Assembly: GCA_050633825.1 (NCBI GenBank) | Contig: JBOEHG010000008.1 | Coordinates: 56,668-120,667, forward strand | Direction: 5' to 3' | Origin: CANLBN01 sp050633825 | GTDB lineage: Bacteria > Pseudomonadota > Gammaproteobacteria > Pseudomonadales > Cellvibrionaceae | Length of the DNA stretch: 64,000 nucleotides | Part shown: positions 53,261-63,265 of the stretch, one piece after another | How positions within the stretch are numbered: position 1 is the first letter of the stretch | Layout: every line of letters begins with the position of its first letter | Notes under the pieces: generated by a model | Database searches by the model: none | The model's input: only the letters and a program-made list of their open reading frames with translations | What the model was told of the DNA's origin: nothing | Translations under genes and position numbers: made by a program

Positions 53261-54876
53261 CGGTATTATTTCGCGCACTGAAAATTTTGTCTATTTGCTG
53301 CCGTTATCGTTTAGATAAGTTGCTATCAACACCCTTACCTTGGCCGGCAAGGATTTTCTTCTCTTTATTTCCAGACACCATTAATAATCGCGGCGAACAA
53401 TTAAGGCGAGCCTGTGAAGACCTTGGGCCCATATTTGTAAAATTTGGACAGCTATTATCGACTCGGCCTGACTTGGTTCCAGCGGATATTGTCAAAGAGC
53501 TGGACCAACTACAAGACAATGTACCTCCTTTTGACTCTAACAAGTTCCGTCACATTGTCGAGAATGAATTAGGACAATCAGTCGATACACTATTTGCCAA
53601 ATTCGATAGCCAGCCACTGGCTTCGGCATCCGTTGCACAAGTCCATGCGGCAGAGCTGAATGATGGCCGCAAAGTTGTTGTCAAAGTGATCCGCCCGGGT
53701 ATTGAAAAGGTGATCCAAAAAGATATTCAATTATTGTTATGGATTGCAAAAAAATTAGAACAATGGCTAGCAGATGGCCCTCGCCTCAAACCCGTATCCA
53801 TTGTTGAGGATTATCGTAATACCATTTTTGATGAGCTTGACCTGCAACGGGAAGGTGCTAACGCTTCCCAACTGCGCCGCCACTTCCTTAATTCGTCGTT
53901 ATTGTATGTCCCTGAGATTTACTGGGATTACTGCAATCAGCATGTATTAGTGATGGAGCGGATTTATGGTATTCCAGTTACCGATATCGAGGCCTTGAAA
54001 GCACAAGCAACCGATATGAAAAAACTGGCTGAACGTGGCGTTGATATATTTTTTACTCAAGTATTCCAGCACAATTTTTTTCATGCAGATATGCACCCCG
54101 GCAATATCTTTGTTAGCCCGGAACACCCTAATCAACCACAATATATTTGTGTTGATATGGCCATTGTCGGCTCCCTAGCTAGAGAAGATCAATATTATCT
54201 TGCACGCAATCTACTGGCGATGTTTCGTAGAGACTACCGCCAAGTCGCCGAACTGCATGTCCAAAGCGGTTGGGTTCCCAAGGATACCAAGATCAATGAA
54301 TTTGAAGCAGCCGTTCGAACCGTTTGCGAGCCCATTTTTGAAAAGCCATTGGCGGAGATATCCTTCGCTAAAGTTCTGATTAATCTGTTTAATACTGCTC
54401 GCCGCTTTAATATGGAAGTTCAGCCACAACTGGTCCTGCTACAAAAGACGCTCCTCAATATAGAAGGCCTAGGAAGACAGCTTTATCCCGAGCTGGATTT
54501 ATGGGAAACCGCTCATCCGCATTTGGAAAAATGGTTGAGAGATCGCTTTCACCCCAAAACCTTATACAAAGAACTTAAGCGTTATGGACCAGAATGGATG
54601 GAGAAGTTTCCTGACCTGCCAATGAAAATTTATAACAATATCGAGAATTTACAGCAGTTTGGCGAAATGGCACCAGTATTGAAGCAAGTAGCAGACGATT
54701 ATCATCAACACTCTCAGCGTAAGCAAAAGCGTTGGCAACGAACAATTCTGGCCACATTGGTCGCTGCAGGCGGCATCACTGTTTTATGGCCACAGCTCAA
54801 TGAGCTTGTCGGCAATACACAATCAACTATTGTAGGTTTGAGCTTATTAGGCGCGGCGGCCTGGCTATTGAAGTAA
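53257..54876 (+). CDS. ubiB: ubiquinone biosynthesis atypical kinase/ATPase UbiB
   Basis: 539-residue ADCK/COQ8-family protein. It starts at GTG overlapping the ubiJ stop. The KxGQ motif is in FVKFGQLLSTRPD, the Ala-rich loop is LASASVAQVHAAELNDG, the invariant Lys is in VVVKVIRPGI, the catalytic Asp is in FFHADMHPGNIF, and the metal-binding Asp is in CVDMAIVGSL. Two hydrophobic helices at the C terminus anchor it to the inner membrane. Note that the usual DFG-like motif reads VDMA here. Confidence 0.96.
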   Translation: MTVLFRALKILSICCRYRLDKLLSTPLPWPARIFFSLFPDTINNRGEQLRRACEDLGPIFVKFGQLLSTRPDLVPADIVKELDQLQDNVPPFDSNKFRHIVENELGQSVDTLFAKFDSQPLASASVAQVHAAELNDGRKVVVKVIRPGIEKVIQKDIQLLLWIAKKLEQWLADGPRLKPVSIVEDYRNTIFDELDLQREGANASQLRRHFLNSSLLYVPEIYWDYCNQHVLVMERIYGIPVTDIEALKAQATDMKKLAERGVDIFFTQVFQHNFFHADMHPGNIFVSPEHPNQPQYICVDMAIVGSLAREDQYYLARNLLAMFRRDYRQVAELHVQSGWVPKDTKINEFEAAVRTVCEPIFEKPLAEISFAKVLINLFNTARRFNMEVQPQLVLLQKTLLNIEGLGRQLYPELDLWETAHPHLEKWLRDRFHPKTLYKELKRYGPEWMEKFPDLPMKIYNNIENLQQFGEMAPVLKQVADDYHQHSQRKQKRWQRTILATLVAAGGITVLWPQLNELVGNTQSTIVGLSLLGAAAWLLK

Positions 54877-55204
54877 ACCCCGTATAATACGCTCAACAAG
54901 GCCCGCCACTCTTTCATAGCTTTTTGACATGAAAATACAGCAAAAGGGTATAAATTTTTTCATAATAAATAATAAAGCTTATTATTTATTCTTAGTAAAA
55001 CACCCGGCTTATAAATTATTAAACTAGGTATTGCATTTAATAGATAAGTATTATTTATATTGCTTTATATTACTATCAATTCCCCTTAAATAACCTATAA
55101 TTATCGCCTTGTCATGGCAGTTTTTTTCAGCGCCATCCTATAAGGCAACCAAGACAAAAATCCAATCATTTTTAAGCATCCCATTAACCTAAAAAGAGGT
55201 ACTA
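54877..55204. other. 328-base region ubiB to glutamate dehydrogenase
   Basis: AT-rich, with no supported gene. It holds a TATAAT at 54883-54888, a 27-base AT palindrome at 54964-54990 and, at the right end, the dehydrogenase ribosome-binding site (AGAGG before 55205). Confidence 0.55.
54964..54990. repeat. 27-base AT palindrome
   Basis: Perfect 12-base arms AATAAATAATAA/TTATTATTTATT around AGC. It might act as a weak terminator hairpin for ubiB or be a protein site for the next promoter. Confidence 0.5.
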
Positions 55205-58200
55205 ATGACCACTTCAACACCTGCAAGAGCGAAGGTGAAAATCAAAGAAATATGCGAATCTGTAAAACAGCGTATCCCTAAGAAAGAAACGAATAATTTT
55301 ACAACCTTAATATCCAGTTTTTTTAGCCATATCAATACCGATGACTTGGAAAACTATAAAGATGATGACCTTAAAGGTCTGATAGAGACCCTCTATCGAT
55401 ATGTACAAACTGCCCCCAAAGGTAAAACCACCCTATTTAACCCCAATGTAGAAGAGCATGGCTGGCAAAGTGCCCATTCCATCCTTTTGCTACATCATAC
55501 AGACATCCGCTATTTAATTGATTCAGTTAGAAACACCCTGAATCAGAAGCAAATAAAAATTCATAATGTATTCCACGCTTATATTTCTGTCGAGCGTGAT
55601 AAAAAAGGCGCCATCAAAAAAATAGGCGCGCAAGATAAAGCCAGCCAAGATAAAAGCAATGATGAACTGCTACTCTATGTAGAGGTGGATCATCATTCTC
55701 GCAGCTCAGACATTAAAGAACTGAATAAAGCCATAGACCAAACGGTAATAGATGTAGAAACCGTTGCTCAAGACTACAGAGAAATGGCAGGGCGTATAGA
55801 TACTGTTGCCGACTCACTGGAAGTCAACAGCAAAGACATTAGCGCAGAAACCATTGAAGAGACAAAAACCTTTCTACAATGGCTAAAAGGCGGGCATTTT
55901 ACCTTCCTCGCCTATGATGAATATGAAACCAATAAGGAAGGAATCTCGCCGGTTGCAAACTCTGGACTGGGTTTATTTCGTCAGCATAACCAACCTAAAG
56001 CTCAACTGTTCGAACAAATGTCACAGAGTCAAATTGAAATGGCCAGTGGCAATACACCGATTATCTTTTCCAAGTCCGGCCACCTATCTTCTGTTCACCG
56101 TTCAGCTTACTCTGATTACGTGGTGATCAAGCGTTTTAATAAAAAAGGGGAAATTACCGGCGGCTACCGCTTTATGGGCTTGTATAAGCACAATGTCTAC
56201 TTAAACAGTGCTAACGATATCCCTGTTATTCGTAAAAAAATTCAAACGATTCTGGATAACTCCAATATCCCTCCGGAAACGTATAACTACGCTGAACTCT
56301 CCCATATTCTGGGTACCTTTCCACGGGATGAGTTATTCCAAGCTGACACAGATTACCTACTGGATGTTGGCTTAAACGTTCTTTATATTCAAGAAAGACG
56401 CAAAGTTAAGCTTTTCCTCAGAGAGAATGTCGATAAGAAGTTTATTAGCGCGATCTTCTACGCACCTCGTGACCGACTCAATTCTCGCCTAAGAGAGCAA
56501 GTCTTCGAATTACTATCACAATATATTGATATTGAAAGCTCAATCACCAGTACTTGGTTCAGCGAATCGTCACTGGCCCGCTGCCGCTTTGTCTTTAAGT
56601 TGAATACGCCACTGGAGACAGCACTTGATGAAGAAGCCCTTGAGCGTAAAGTGATTGAACTGGCACGAGATTGGAACGAAGATTTACAAGTCGCCCTAAG
56701 CGATGCCTTTGGCGAAGAGCGCAGCGTTTCTCTTTACCGTCAATACCGTCATGCTTTCCCACCCAGTTATGCTGAAGAAAACAGTGCACGGATTGCTGTT
56801 ACCGATATAGAACGGATGCAAAAATTATCTGAAAAGAACAATGGTAATTTAGCCTTGAGTTTTTATCGGGCCATCTCATCTGATGAGAATGAGCTCAAAA
56901 TCAAGATTTATCACCAAGGAACCCAACTGTCACTGTCAGATATGATTCCAGTCTTGGAAAATTTCGGCCTCAAGGTGATAGAAGAATACCCTTATGATAT
57001 TGAACATAAGAGTGAAACCTTCTGGATCTATAACTTTACGGTGGATTTCCCATCCAACCCGGACATAGAGCCTGAAAGCTTTAGAGAGCTGCTCTCCAGT
57101 GCCTTTATTGCTGTGTGGTCAGGGCATGCTGACAATGACGATTTTAACCAATTGATTCTAAAAGCAGGCTTAAACTGGCGACAAGTAACCATGTTGCGAG
57201 CCTATGCACGCTATATGAAGCAAATAAGCTTTGGCTTCAGCCAAAAATATATTGCGACCTCATTGGTTAACCACACCGATATTGCTAAAAAGCTTATTGC
57301 ATTTTTTGATTGTCGTTTCAATCCAGAAAAAAACCGTTCGGAAAAAACCGCTCAGCGTATTATTGAACAACTTGAAGGCCTTTTCGAAAATGTTGCCAGC
57401 CTCAGTGAAGACAGAATACTGCGACGCTTTCTGGAATTAATGCAAGCAACCTTGAGAACCAACCTCTTCCAAAAAGCGGAAGGAGCTGACTATAAAGAAT
57501 ATCTTAGCCTCAAGCTTGACCCACATCTGATTAAAGAGATTCCATTACCTCGGCCAAAATTTGAAATCTTTGTGTATTCACCTAGAGTCGAAGGCGTTCA
57601 CTTGCGAGGCGGTAAAGTTGCTCGTGGCGGCTTACGCTGGTCAGATCGTACAGAAGATTTCAGAACAGAAGTACTCGGCTTAGTGAAGGCACAACAGGTT
57701 AAAAATGCCGTTATCGTTCCTGTCGGCGCAAAAGGTGGTTTTATTGCCAAACGCTTACCACCTGCAAGTGATCGCGATGCATTTTGGAAAGAAGGTATCG
57801 AATGTTACAAATTATTTATCCGCGGCTTACTGGATCTCACTGATAACTTAAAAGAAGGGCAAGTTATTCCGCCAAAAGATCTGGTTCGCTACGATGAAGA
57901 TGATACTTATCTTGTTGTTGCCGCGGATAAAGGCACCGCGACCTTTTCCGATATTGCCAATGAAATATCCAATGAATATGGCCACTGGCTTGGCGATGCC
58001 TTTGCCTCAGGTGGTAGTAACGGCTATGACCATAAGAAAATGGGTATCACTGCACGCGGTGCTTGGGTCAGCGTACAACGTCACTTCCGGGAAATGGGTA
58101 TCAATATTCAAGAACAAGCTTTTACCGTTGTCGGTATCGGCGATATGTCAGGTGATGTTTTTGGCAATGGCATGCTCCTCTCCGAGCAAATTAAATTAGT

Positions 58201-60037
58201 CGGTGCCTTTAACCACTTACATATTTTTGTTGACCCTGATCCAGATACAGCCTCCAGTTTTGCTGAGCGGCAACGTCTGTTTGCTTTACCTCGCTCTACT
58301 TGGGAGGATTACAACAGTAAACTGATATCTAAAGGCGGTGGTATTTTCAGTCGCGCGGCCAAGTCAATTACCTTAAGCCCTGAAATACGTAAACTCGTCA
58401 ATTCAGATAAGAAAACTGTCACACCCACTGAGCTTATTTCACTCTTATTAAAAGCGCATGTTGATATGTTATGGAATGGCGGCATTGGCACTTATGTCAA
58501 AGCCAGCACGGAGCAGCATACAGATGTAGGCGATAAAGCCAATGATAGCTTACGTGTCGATGCTAATGAGCTGCAATGTAAAGTTGTAGGCGAAGGCGGT
58601 AATTTAGGTCTAACCCAACGGGCGCGTATTGAATACGGCTTGATGGGCGGTTCAATGTTTACTGATTTTATCGACAATGCCGGTGGTGTGGATTGCTCTG
58701 ACCATGAAGTTAACATCAAAATTTTGCTGGACAAGCAAGTCACTGATGGCGAACTCACAGAGAAGCAGCGTAATCGTCGACTCGAAAGCATGACTGAAAG
58801 TGTTGCCGAGTTAGTGCTAGAAAATAATTACCGGCAGACCCAAGCTATTGCATTAGCTTATATGGAAGCCAATCGCCGTACGGAAGAATATCGTCGCGTC
58901 ATTAGCTATCTTGAATCAACGGGTAAATTAAATCGTGCCTTAGAGTTCTTACCTGAAGATGATGTATTGTCAGAACGGAAGAGTCAGCAACAAGGCCTCA
59001 GCCAGCCTGAGCTCAGTATTTTAATTTCCTATGTCAAAGCCGATATGAAAGAAGCCTTGATGAATGCTGACCTTGGGGATGACAACTACCTGACTCAACC
59101 GGTTGAATCTGCTTTCCCACCCGTACTTGTCAAAAATTTCGGCAACGAAGTGAGGAACCATCCACTGAAAAAAGAAATTATTGCGACGCAAGTGGCAAAT
59201 GATATCTTTAATCATATGGGCATCTCTTATGTTGATCGCATGCAGCAATCAACTGGTGCTAGTCATAGCGATATCGCTAAAGCCTATGTTGCCGCAAAAG
59301 AGATATTCTCGCTGAATGACATATGGTCTGCTATTGAAGCATTAGACTACAAAGTGAGTAGTGATCTTCAATACCATATGATGTTGCGAGTTTCGCGTTT
59401 GGTACGACGCGCCAGTCGCTGGTTAGTAAAAAATCATCGTTCCCAGCTGGATGTCGCCAACTTGATTAAACTTTATGAAAGCTCCATTCAGGACCTGCGT
59501 AAGAAATTGCCGTCTATTTTACCAGAGCCACTTAGAGAACAATGGCAGGTAGCTAAAGAAGAGTTAGTGAGCATGGGAGCACCAGATGCATTAGCGGGAA
59601 CACTGGCCTCTTGTGAATACTTGTATGACTTTTTAGGTGTTATCTCCGCAAGTAATTCGCTGAGCAAGGATATCAATATTGTTGCCAGTGGTTTCTTTGC
59701 GCTTGCCGAAAAACTGGATTTGGATGATTTTTCAGATCATCTGGAAAATAGAATGCCAACCACAACTCACTGGCAAGCCATGGCAAGAGAATCTCTACGG
59801 GATGATCTTGAATGGCAACAGCGTCAACTCACCCAAAATATGTTGAGTCATACAGACTGTAATGAAGAGAATGTTCAAGAAACCGTAGAAAGCTGGCTAG
59901 CGGAGCAAGAATTACTAACCGCTCGCTGGAAAAATATGGTGTTAGAACTCAACAATCATAATGATGGAGATACCTCAATCTTAAGTATTGCGATTAGAGA
60001 GCTTTCTGACCTAAGCCAAGCTACTTCTCAAGTATAA
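55205..60037 (+). CDS. gdhB: NAD-specific glutamate dehydrogenase, large (180 kDa) type
   Basis: 1610-residue catabolic enzyme oxidising glutamate to 2-oxoglutarate and ammonia. Long N-terminal regulatory region (about 1-700) with ACT-like segments, then the catalytic core: GGLRWSDRTEDFRTEVLGLV, the lysine loop PVGAKGGFIAKRLP, and the NAD-binding region GIGDMSGDVFGNGMLLS. A long C-terminal helical region follows. Length and order match the L_180 family of Pseudomonas and Streptomyces. ATG preceded by AGAGG. Monocistronic, closed by a strong terminator. It works opposite to gltBD in glutamate metabolism. Confidence 0.97.
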   Translation: MTTSTPARAKVKIKEICESVKQRIPKKETNNFTTLISSFFSHINTDDLENYKDDDLKGLIETLYRYVQTAPKGKTTLFNPNVEEHGWQSAHSILLLHHTDIRYLIDSVRNTLNQKQIKIHNVFHAYISVERDKKGAIKKIGAQDKASQDKSNDELLLYVEVDHHSRSSDIKELNKAIDQTVIDVETVAQDYREMAGRIDTVADSLEVNSKDISAETIEETKTFLQWLKGGHFTFLAYDEYETNKEGISPVANSGLGLFRQHNQPKAQLFEQMSQSQIEMASGNTPIIFSKSGHLSSVHRSAYSDYVVIKRFNKKGEITGGYRFMGLYKHNVYLNSANDIPVIRKKIQTILDNSNIPPETYNYAELSHILGTFPRDELFQADTDYLLDVGLNVLYIQERRKVKLFLRENVDKKFISAIFYAPRDRLNSRLREQVFELLSQYIDIESSITSTWFSESSLARCRFVFKLNTPLETALDEEALERKVIELARDWNEDLQVALSDAFGEERSVSLYRQYRHAFPPSYAEENSARIAVTDIERMQKLSEKNNGNLALSFYRAISSDENELKIKIYHQGTQLSLSDMIPVLENFGLKVIEEYPYDIEHKSETFWIYNFTVDFPSNPDIEPESFRELLSSAFIAVWSGHADNDDFNQLILKAGLNWRQVTMLRAYARYMKQISFGFSQKYIATSLVNHTDIAKKLIAFFDCRFNPEKNRSEKTAQRIIEQLEGLFENVASLSEDRILRRFLELMQATLRTNLFQKAEGADYKEYLSLKLDPHLIKEIPLPRPKFEIFVYSPRVEGVHLRGGKVARGGLRWSDRTEDFRTEVLGLVKAQQVKNAVIVPVGAKGGFIAKRLPPASDRDAFWKEGIECYKLFIRGLLDLTDNLKEGQVIPPKDLVRYDEDDTYLVVAADKGTATFSDIANEISNEYGHWLGDAFASGGSNGYDHKKMGITARGAWVSVQRHFREMGINIQEQAFTVVGIGDMSGDVFGNGMLLSEQIKLVGAFNHLHIFVDPDPDTASSFAERQRLFALPRSTWEDYNSKLISKGGGIFSRAAKSITLSPEIRKLVNSDKKTVTPTELISLLLKAHVDMLWNGGIGTYVKASTEQHTDVGDKANDSLRVDANELQCKVVGEGGNLGLTQRARIEYGLMGGSMFTDFIDNAGGVDCSDHEVNIKILLDKQVTDGELTEKQRNRRLESMTESVAELVLENNYRQTQAIALAYMEANRRTEEYRRVISYLESTGKLNRALEFLPEDDVLSERKSQQQGLSQPELSILISYVKADMKEALMNADLGDDNYLTQPVESAFPPVLVKNFGNEVRNHPLKKEIIATQVANDIFNHMGISYVDRMQQSTGASHSDIAKAYVAAKEIFSLNDIWSAIEALDYKVSSDLQYHMMLRVSRLVRRASRWLVKNHRSQLDVANLIKLYESSIQDLRKKLPSILPEPLREQWQVAKEELVSMGAPDALAGTLASCEYLYDFLGVISASNSLSKDINIVASGFFALAEKLDLDDFSDHLENRMPTTTHWQAMARESLRDDLEWQQRQLTQNMLSHTDCNEENVQETVESWLAEQELLTARWKNMVLELNNHNDGDTSILSIAIRELSDLSQATSQV

Positions 60038-60058
60038 TCTTCATTCCATTAACTCCAT

Positions 60059-60084
60059 AAGGCGGAATTTATTCCGCCTTTTTT
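60059..60084 (+). terminator. intrinsic terminator of the glutamate dehydrogenase gene
   Basis: Stem AAGGCGGAAT/ATTCCGCCTT followed by six T, about 20 bases after the stop codon. Confidence 0.92.
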
Positions 60085-60216
60085 CTGCCTGCTGTTTACG
60101 CAATAAAATAGAGGAATGAATCATGCCCTTTATATTGGATACGCAGAACAACACATTGTTAGCATCATAAACCTAGGTTATCCTGAACCCTCTGTGCGAC
60201 TCAAGAAAAGCGAGTT

Positions 60217-62418
60217 ATGGAAAAGATTATTGGTGGCGGACCCAAAAAAGTCCTTTATACACTGCAAACCGTTAAACGTATTGGCCTCAAGAATTCAGCA
60301 AAGGCATTAATGGGCAAAAACGCCTGTAAAGCCTGTGGTTTAGGCATGGGCGGCCAACGTGGCGGCATGACAAATGAATTGGATGAATTTCCTTCTGTTT
60401 GTAATAAAAGTGTTCAGGCACAATCGACCGATATTCAACAACCCATCCCTTCCGAAATATTCCAACATTCCATTGATGAGTTACGTGAACTGTCGGCGCA
60501 TGAACTAGAACATATAGGGCGGTTAAACTCACCTATTTTTAAAGTAAAAGAGACCAATCGCTATTATGAAGCTGACTGGGATTGGGCATTAAATTATGCT
60601 TCTAGTCGCTTGGCCGAGACCAAACCTGATAGGACTTTTTTTTATTCTTCCGGGCGCTCATCAAATGAGTCCGGGTTTTTATTACAGTTACTGGCACGAC
60701 TCTACGGTACGAATAATGTTAATAACTGCTCTTATTATTGCCATCAAGCAACCAGTGTTGGCCTAGGGTCAACTATTGGGACCGGCACAGCAACAATCGA
60801 ACTTGAAGATCTATCAGAATGTGACTTAATTTTTGTTATTGGTGCCAACCCATCATCAAACCACCCTCGTTTTATTCATCAACTCAAAAATTGTCGCGAT
60901 CGAGGTGGTCATGTCATTGTTATTAACCCAGCGAAAGAACCGGGCTTAGTAAAATTTGCGGTGCCTAAAAGCCCGCAATCGATGATTGTCGGCGGTACTA
61001 ATATCGCTTCTCTTTATTTACAGCCGCGTATTGGCACTGATATCGCGTTATTTAAAGGTATTGCAAAAGCACTTTTAGATTCAGAGAAAGAAGACACAGT
61101 ATTTATTGAACAATATTGTGAAGGTTTTTCTGACTTCAAAAATGATATCGAAACCACTCAATGGAGTGATATCGAATCACATTGTGGCCTTAGTCAAAAA
61201 GAAATAACCCAAGCAGCAAACTTGTACAGCCAATCAAAGAATGCTGTCTTTGCTTGGGGAATGGGAATGACACACCATAAATTTGGTTGTGAAAATGTTG
61301 AATATATTGCAAATCTCGCACTGTTACGTGGCATGATTGGAAAACCTTATAGCGGCCTATTGCCTTTACGGGGTCACAGTAATGTTCAGGGCATTGGAAC
61401 TGTTGGCGTTAAACCTGTTTTAGCCCATGATGTATTTGAAAAAATCGAAGCACAATTAAATGTTAAGTTACCCCGCAGCTCAGGACTGGATACCTTTAAT
61501 GGTATTAAAGCCGCTTACGAAGGCAAAATCGACTGTGCATTAATAGTAGGTGGCAACCTCTACAGCGCCACACCCAATTCAGCGTGGGCAGCCAAATCAC
61601 TCAATAATATTGCCTTTAAATGTTTTTTAACAACAACACTGAACCAAGGGCATTTATATGGTGTTGATGATAGTGACGTTCTTATTTTACCCGTCGCTGC
61701 TCGGGATGAAGAACAACAATCAACGACTCAGGAATCTATGTTTAATTATGTACGATTAAGCGATGGCGGCATTGAACGTTTAGATAATGTACGCTCAGAA
61801 GTCGCTATATTAGCGGCTATAGGAAAACGTTTATTGCCTGAGAGTACAGTTGATTTTGATCGTTTTAATCAACACGATTCCATACGCGAAACCATTGCTA
61901 GTATCGTGCCCGGCATGGAAGCATTAAAAGACATTAGTGTTGCTAAAAAAGAGTTTCATATTAAAAACCGAATTAAACATAAACCAGATTTTAAAACCAA
62001 AGATTGTAAAGCACATTTTATTATTCGCCCAATCCCAACAGTAAATAATAACGTTCAAGAATACCCCTATACACTTGCCAGCATTCGTAGCGAAGGGCAA
62101 TTTAACAGTATTATTTATGAGGAGACCGATAGTTATCGATATAATGCTAGCCGGCAATCTGTATTAATCGGCAAATCTGACATGATAGAGTTAGGCCTTA
62201 AAAATGGAGATACAGTTGACCTTATCTCTCGCTATGGAAGAATGGATAACTTAAGCGTACAACAATTTGACTTACCTAAAAGCAATGTATTGGCTTACTA
62301 CCCAGAGGCCAATGTACTGACTGAAGGTACTCTTGACCCTAGAAGCAAAACGCCCAATTTTAAATCTGTTGCTATCAATATTATTGTAAAAAATAAAACC
62401 CAAAAAACTAAGCAATAA
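60217..62418 (+). CDS. FdhF/YdeP-type molybdopterin oxidoreductase
   Basis: 733-residue cytoplasmic enzyme of the formate-dehydrogenase-H-like alpha-subunit family. It lacks a signal peptide. N-terminal Cys37 and Cys40 (ACKACGLGMGG) plus Cys62 may hold an Fe-S cluster. Cys175 in NNCSYYCHQATSVGL occupies the place of the selenocysteine Mo ligand of E. coli FdhF. Later motifs include VIGANPSSNHPRF, WGMGMTHHKFGCENVEYIAN and LRGHSNVQGIG, and a C-terminal molybdopterin-binding barrel. Substrate unknown; formate is not assured in this subfamily. Followed closely by an alpha/beta-hydrolase-fold gene and acpH. Confidence 0.9.
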   Translation: MEKIIGGGPKKVLYTLQTVKRIGLKNSAKALMGKNACKACGLGMGGQRGGMTNELDEFPSVCNKSVQAQSTDIQQPIPSEIFQHSIDELRELSAHELEHIGRLNSPIFKVKETNRYYEADWDWALNYASSRLAETKPDRTFFYSSGRSSNESGFLLQLLARLYGTNNVNNCSYYCHQATSVGLGSTIGTGTATIELEDLSECDLIFVIGANPSSNHPRFIHQLKNCRDRGGHVIVINPAKEPGLVKFAVPKSPQSMIVGGTNIASLYLQPRIGTDIALFKGIAKALLDSEKEDTVFIEQYCEGFSDFKNDIETTQWSDIESHCGLSQKEITQAANLYSQSKNAVFAWGMGMTHHKFGCENVEYIANLALLRGMIGKPYSGLLPLRGHSNVQGIGTVGVKPVLAHDVFEKIEAQLNVKLPRSSGLDTFNGIKAAYEGKIDCALIVGGNLYSATPNSAWAAKSLNNIAFKCFLTTTLNQGHLYGVDDSDVLILPVAARDEEQQSTTQESMFNYVRLSDGGIERLDNVRSEVAILAAIGKRLLPESTVDFDRFNQHDSIRETIASIVPGMEALKDISVAKKEFHIKNRIKHKPDFKTKDCKAHFIIRPIPTVNNNVQEYPYTLASIRSEGQFNSIIYEETDSYRYNASRQSVLIGKSDMIELGLKNGDTVDLISRYGRMDNLSVQQFDLPKSNVLAYYPEANVLTEGTLDPRSKTPNFKSVAINIIVKNKTQKTKQ

Positions 62419-62471
62419 ATCTTACAGGTAAATTATTGAAGCCTTTTTCTGAAGGAAAGGAAGAATACACT

Positions 62472-63263
62472 ATGACGCTTTATACAAGCACTATTAAAAA
62501 TAGTGATCCATCAAAGCCTTGGTTAATGATGGTTCATGGTGTTTCGCAAGATAGTCGTATCTTTTCAAAACAAGTTGATGACTTTAAAGCGTACTTTAAC
62601 CTACTCTTAGTTGATTTACCCGGACATGGTCAATCAGCGTCTATGGATGGTCCTTACGGCTTGCTTGAATTCTCAGAAAATTTAAAGCTCGCACAAGATA
62701 AAGCGAAAATAACGTCATCCCATTTTCTAGGGACACATCTCGGTGCAGGCGCGGGACTATTACTTGCTGCACATTCACCCGAAAGAATAAACTCTCTTGT
62801 CTTAGAAGCCCCTGTATTACCCGGCCATGCTTTACCATCGGTAGCAAACACACTGACAAAAGTGCGAGAAGCCGCCAATAGTAAAGGAATAGAAACTGCA
62901 CGGAAGATATGGATAGAAGAATCAGAATGGTTTGCTGTCATTCGCAATAACCCAACTGAATGCCGCGCCCAAGAGCAATGGGATATTATTGAGCATTTTT
63001 CAGGAAAACCTTGGTTAGATCAAAATCTTGCTTCTCCAATAGAATCTATCGACGAACTATTAACAACACTGAAAATACCAGCGCTTATTTTTAATGGAGA
63101 ATATGACCTTGCAGATTTCAGAACAGCAGCCAATAAAATTAGTCGATTACTAAAACATTCTCAACAAATTATTATCCCCAATGGCGGCGGCTTTCCTTTA
63201 TGGGAATATCCCACTATTGTTAATGAACACGTTTTAAATTTTTATAAAAATACCGTTTTATAA
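62472..63263 (+). CDS. alpha/beta-hydrolase-fold protein with altered catalytic triad
   Basis: 263 residues with the fold of alpha/beta hydrolases: WLMMVHGVSQDSRIF (oxyanion region) and LLLVDLPGHGQS are clear. The nucleophile elbow expected as GxSxG reads G-T-H-L-G (FLGTHLGAGAG), so Ser is His. Near the end, the usual catalytic His lies in a GHFP-like turn but here reads NGGGFPLWEYP. The acid position NGEYDLADF is kept. It is therefore probably not a standard hydrolase. ATG at 62472 follows AAGGAAAGGAAG; a TTG twelve codons earlier is less likely. It lies 53 bases after the Mo-enzyme and 2 before acpH. Confidence 0.85.
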   Translation: MTLYTSTIKNSDPSKPWLMMVHGVSQDSRIFSKQVDDFKAYFNLLLVDLPGHGQSASMDGPYGLLEFSENLKLAQDKAKITSSHFLGTHLGAGAGLLLAAHSPERINSLVLEAPVLPGHALPSVANTLTKVREAANSKGIETARKIWIEESEWFAVIRNNPTECRAQEQWDIIEHFSGKPWLDQNLASPIESIDELLTTLKIPALIFNGEYDLADFRTAANKISRLLKHSQQIIIPNGGGFPLWEYPTIVNEHVLNFYKNTVL

Positions 63264-63265
63264 AA

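Noticed and set aside
60116..60310. 64-codon open frame at the start of the Mo-enzyme gene
   Set aside because: It overlaps the Mo-enzyme N terminus in another frame, and the Mo-enzyme frame contains the conserved cysteine motif.
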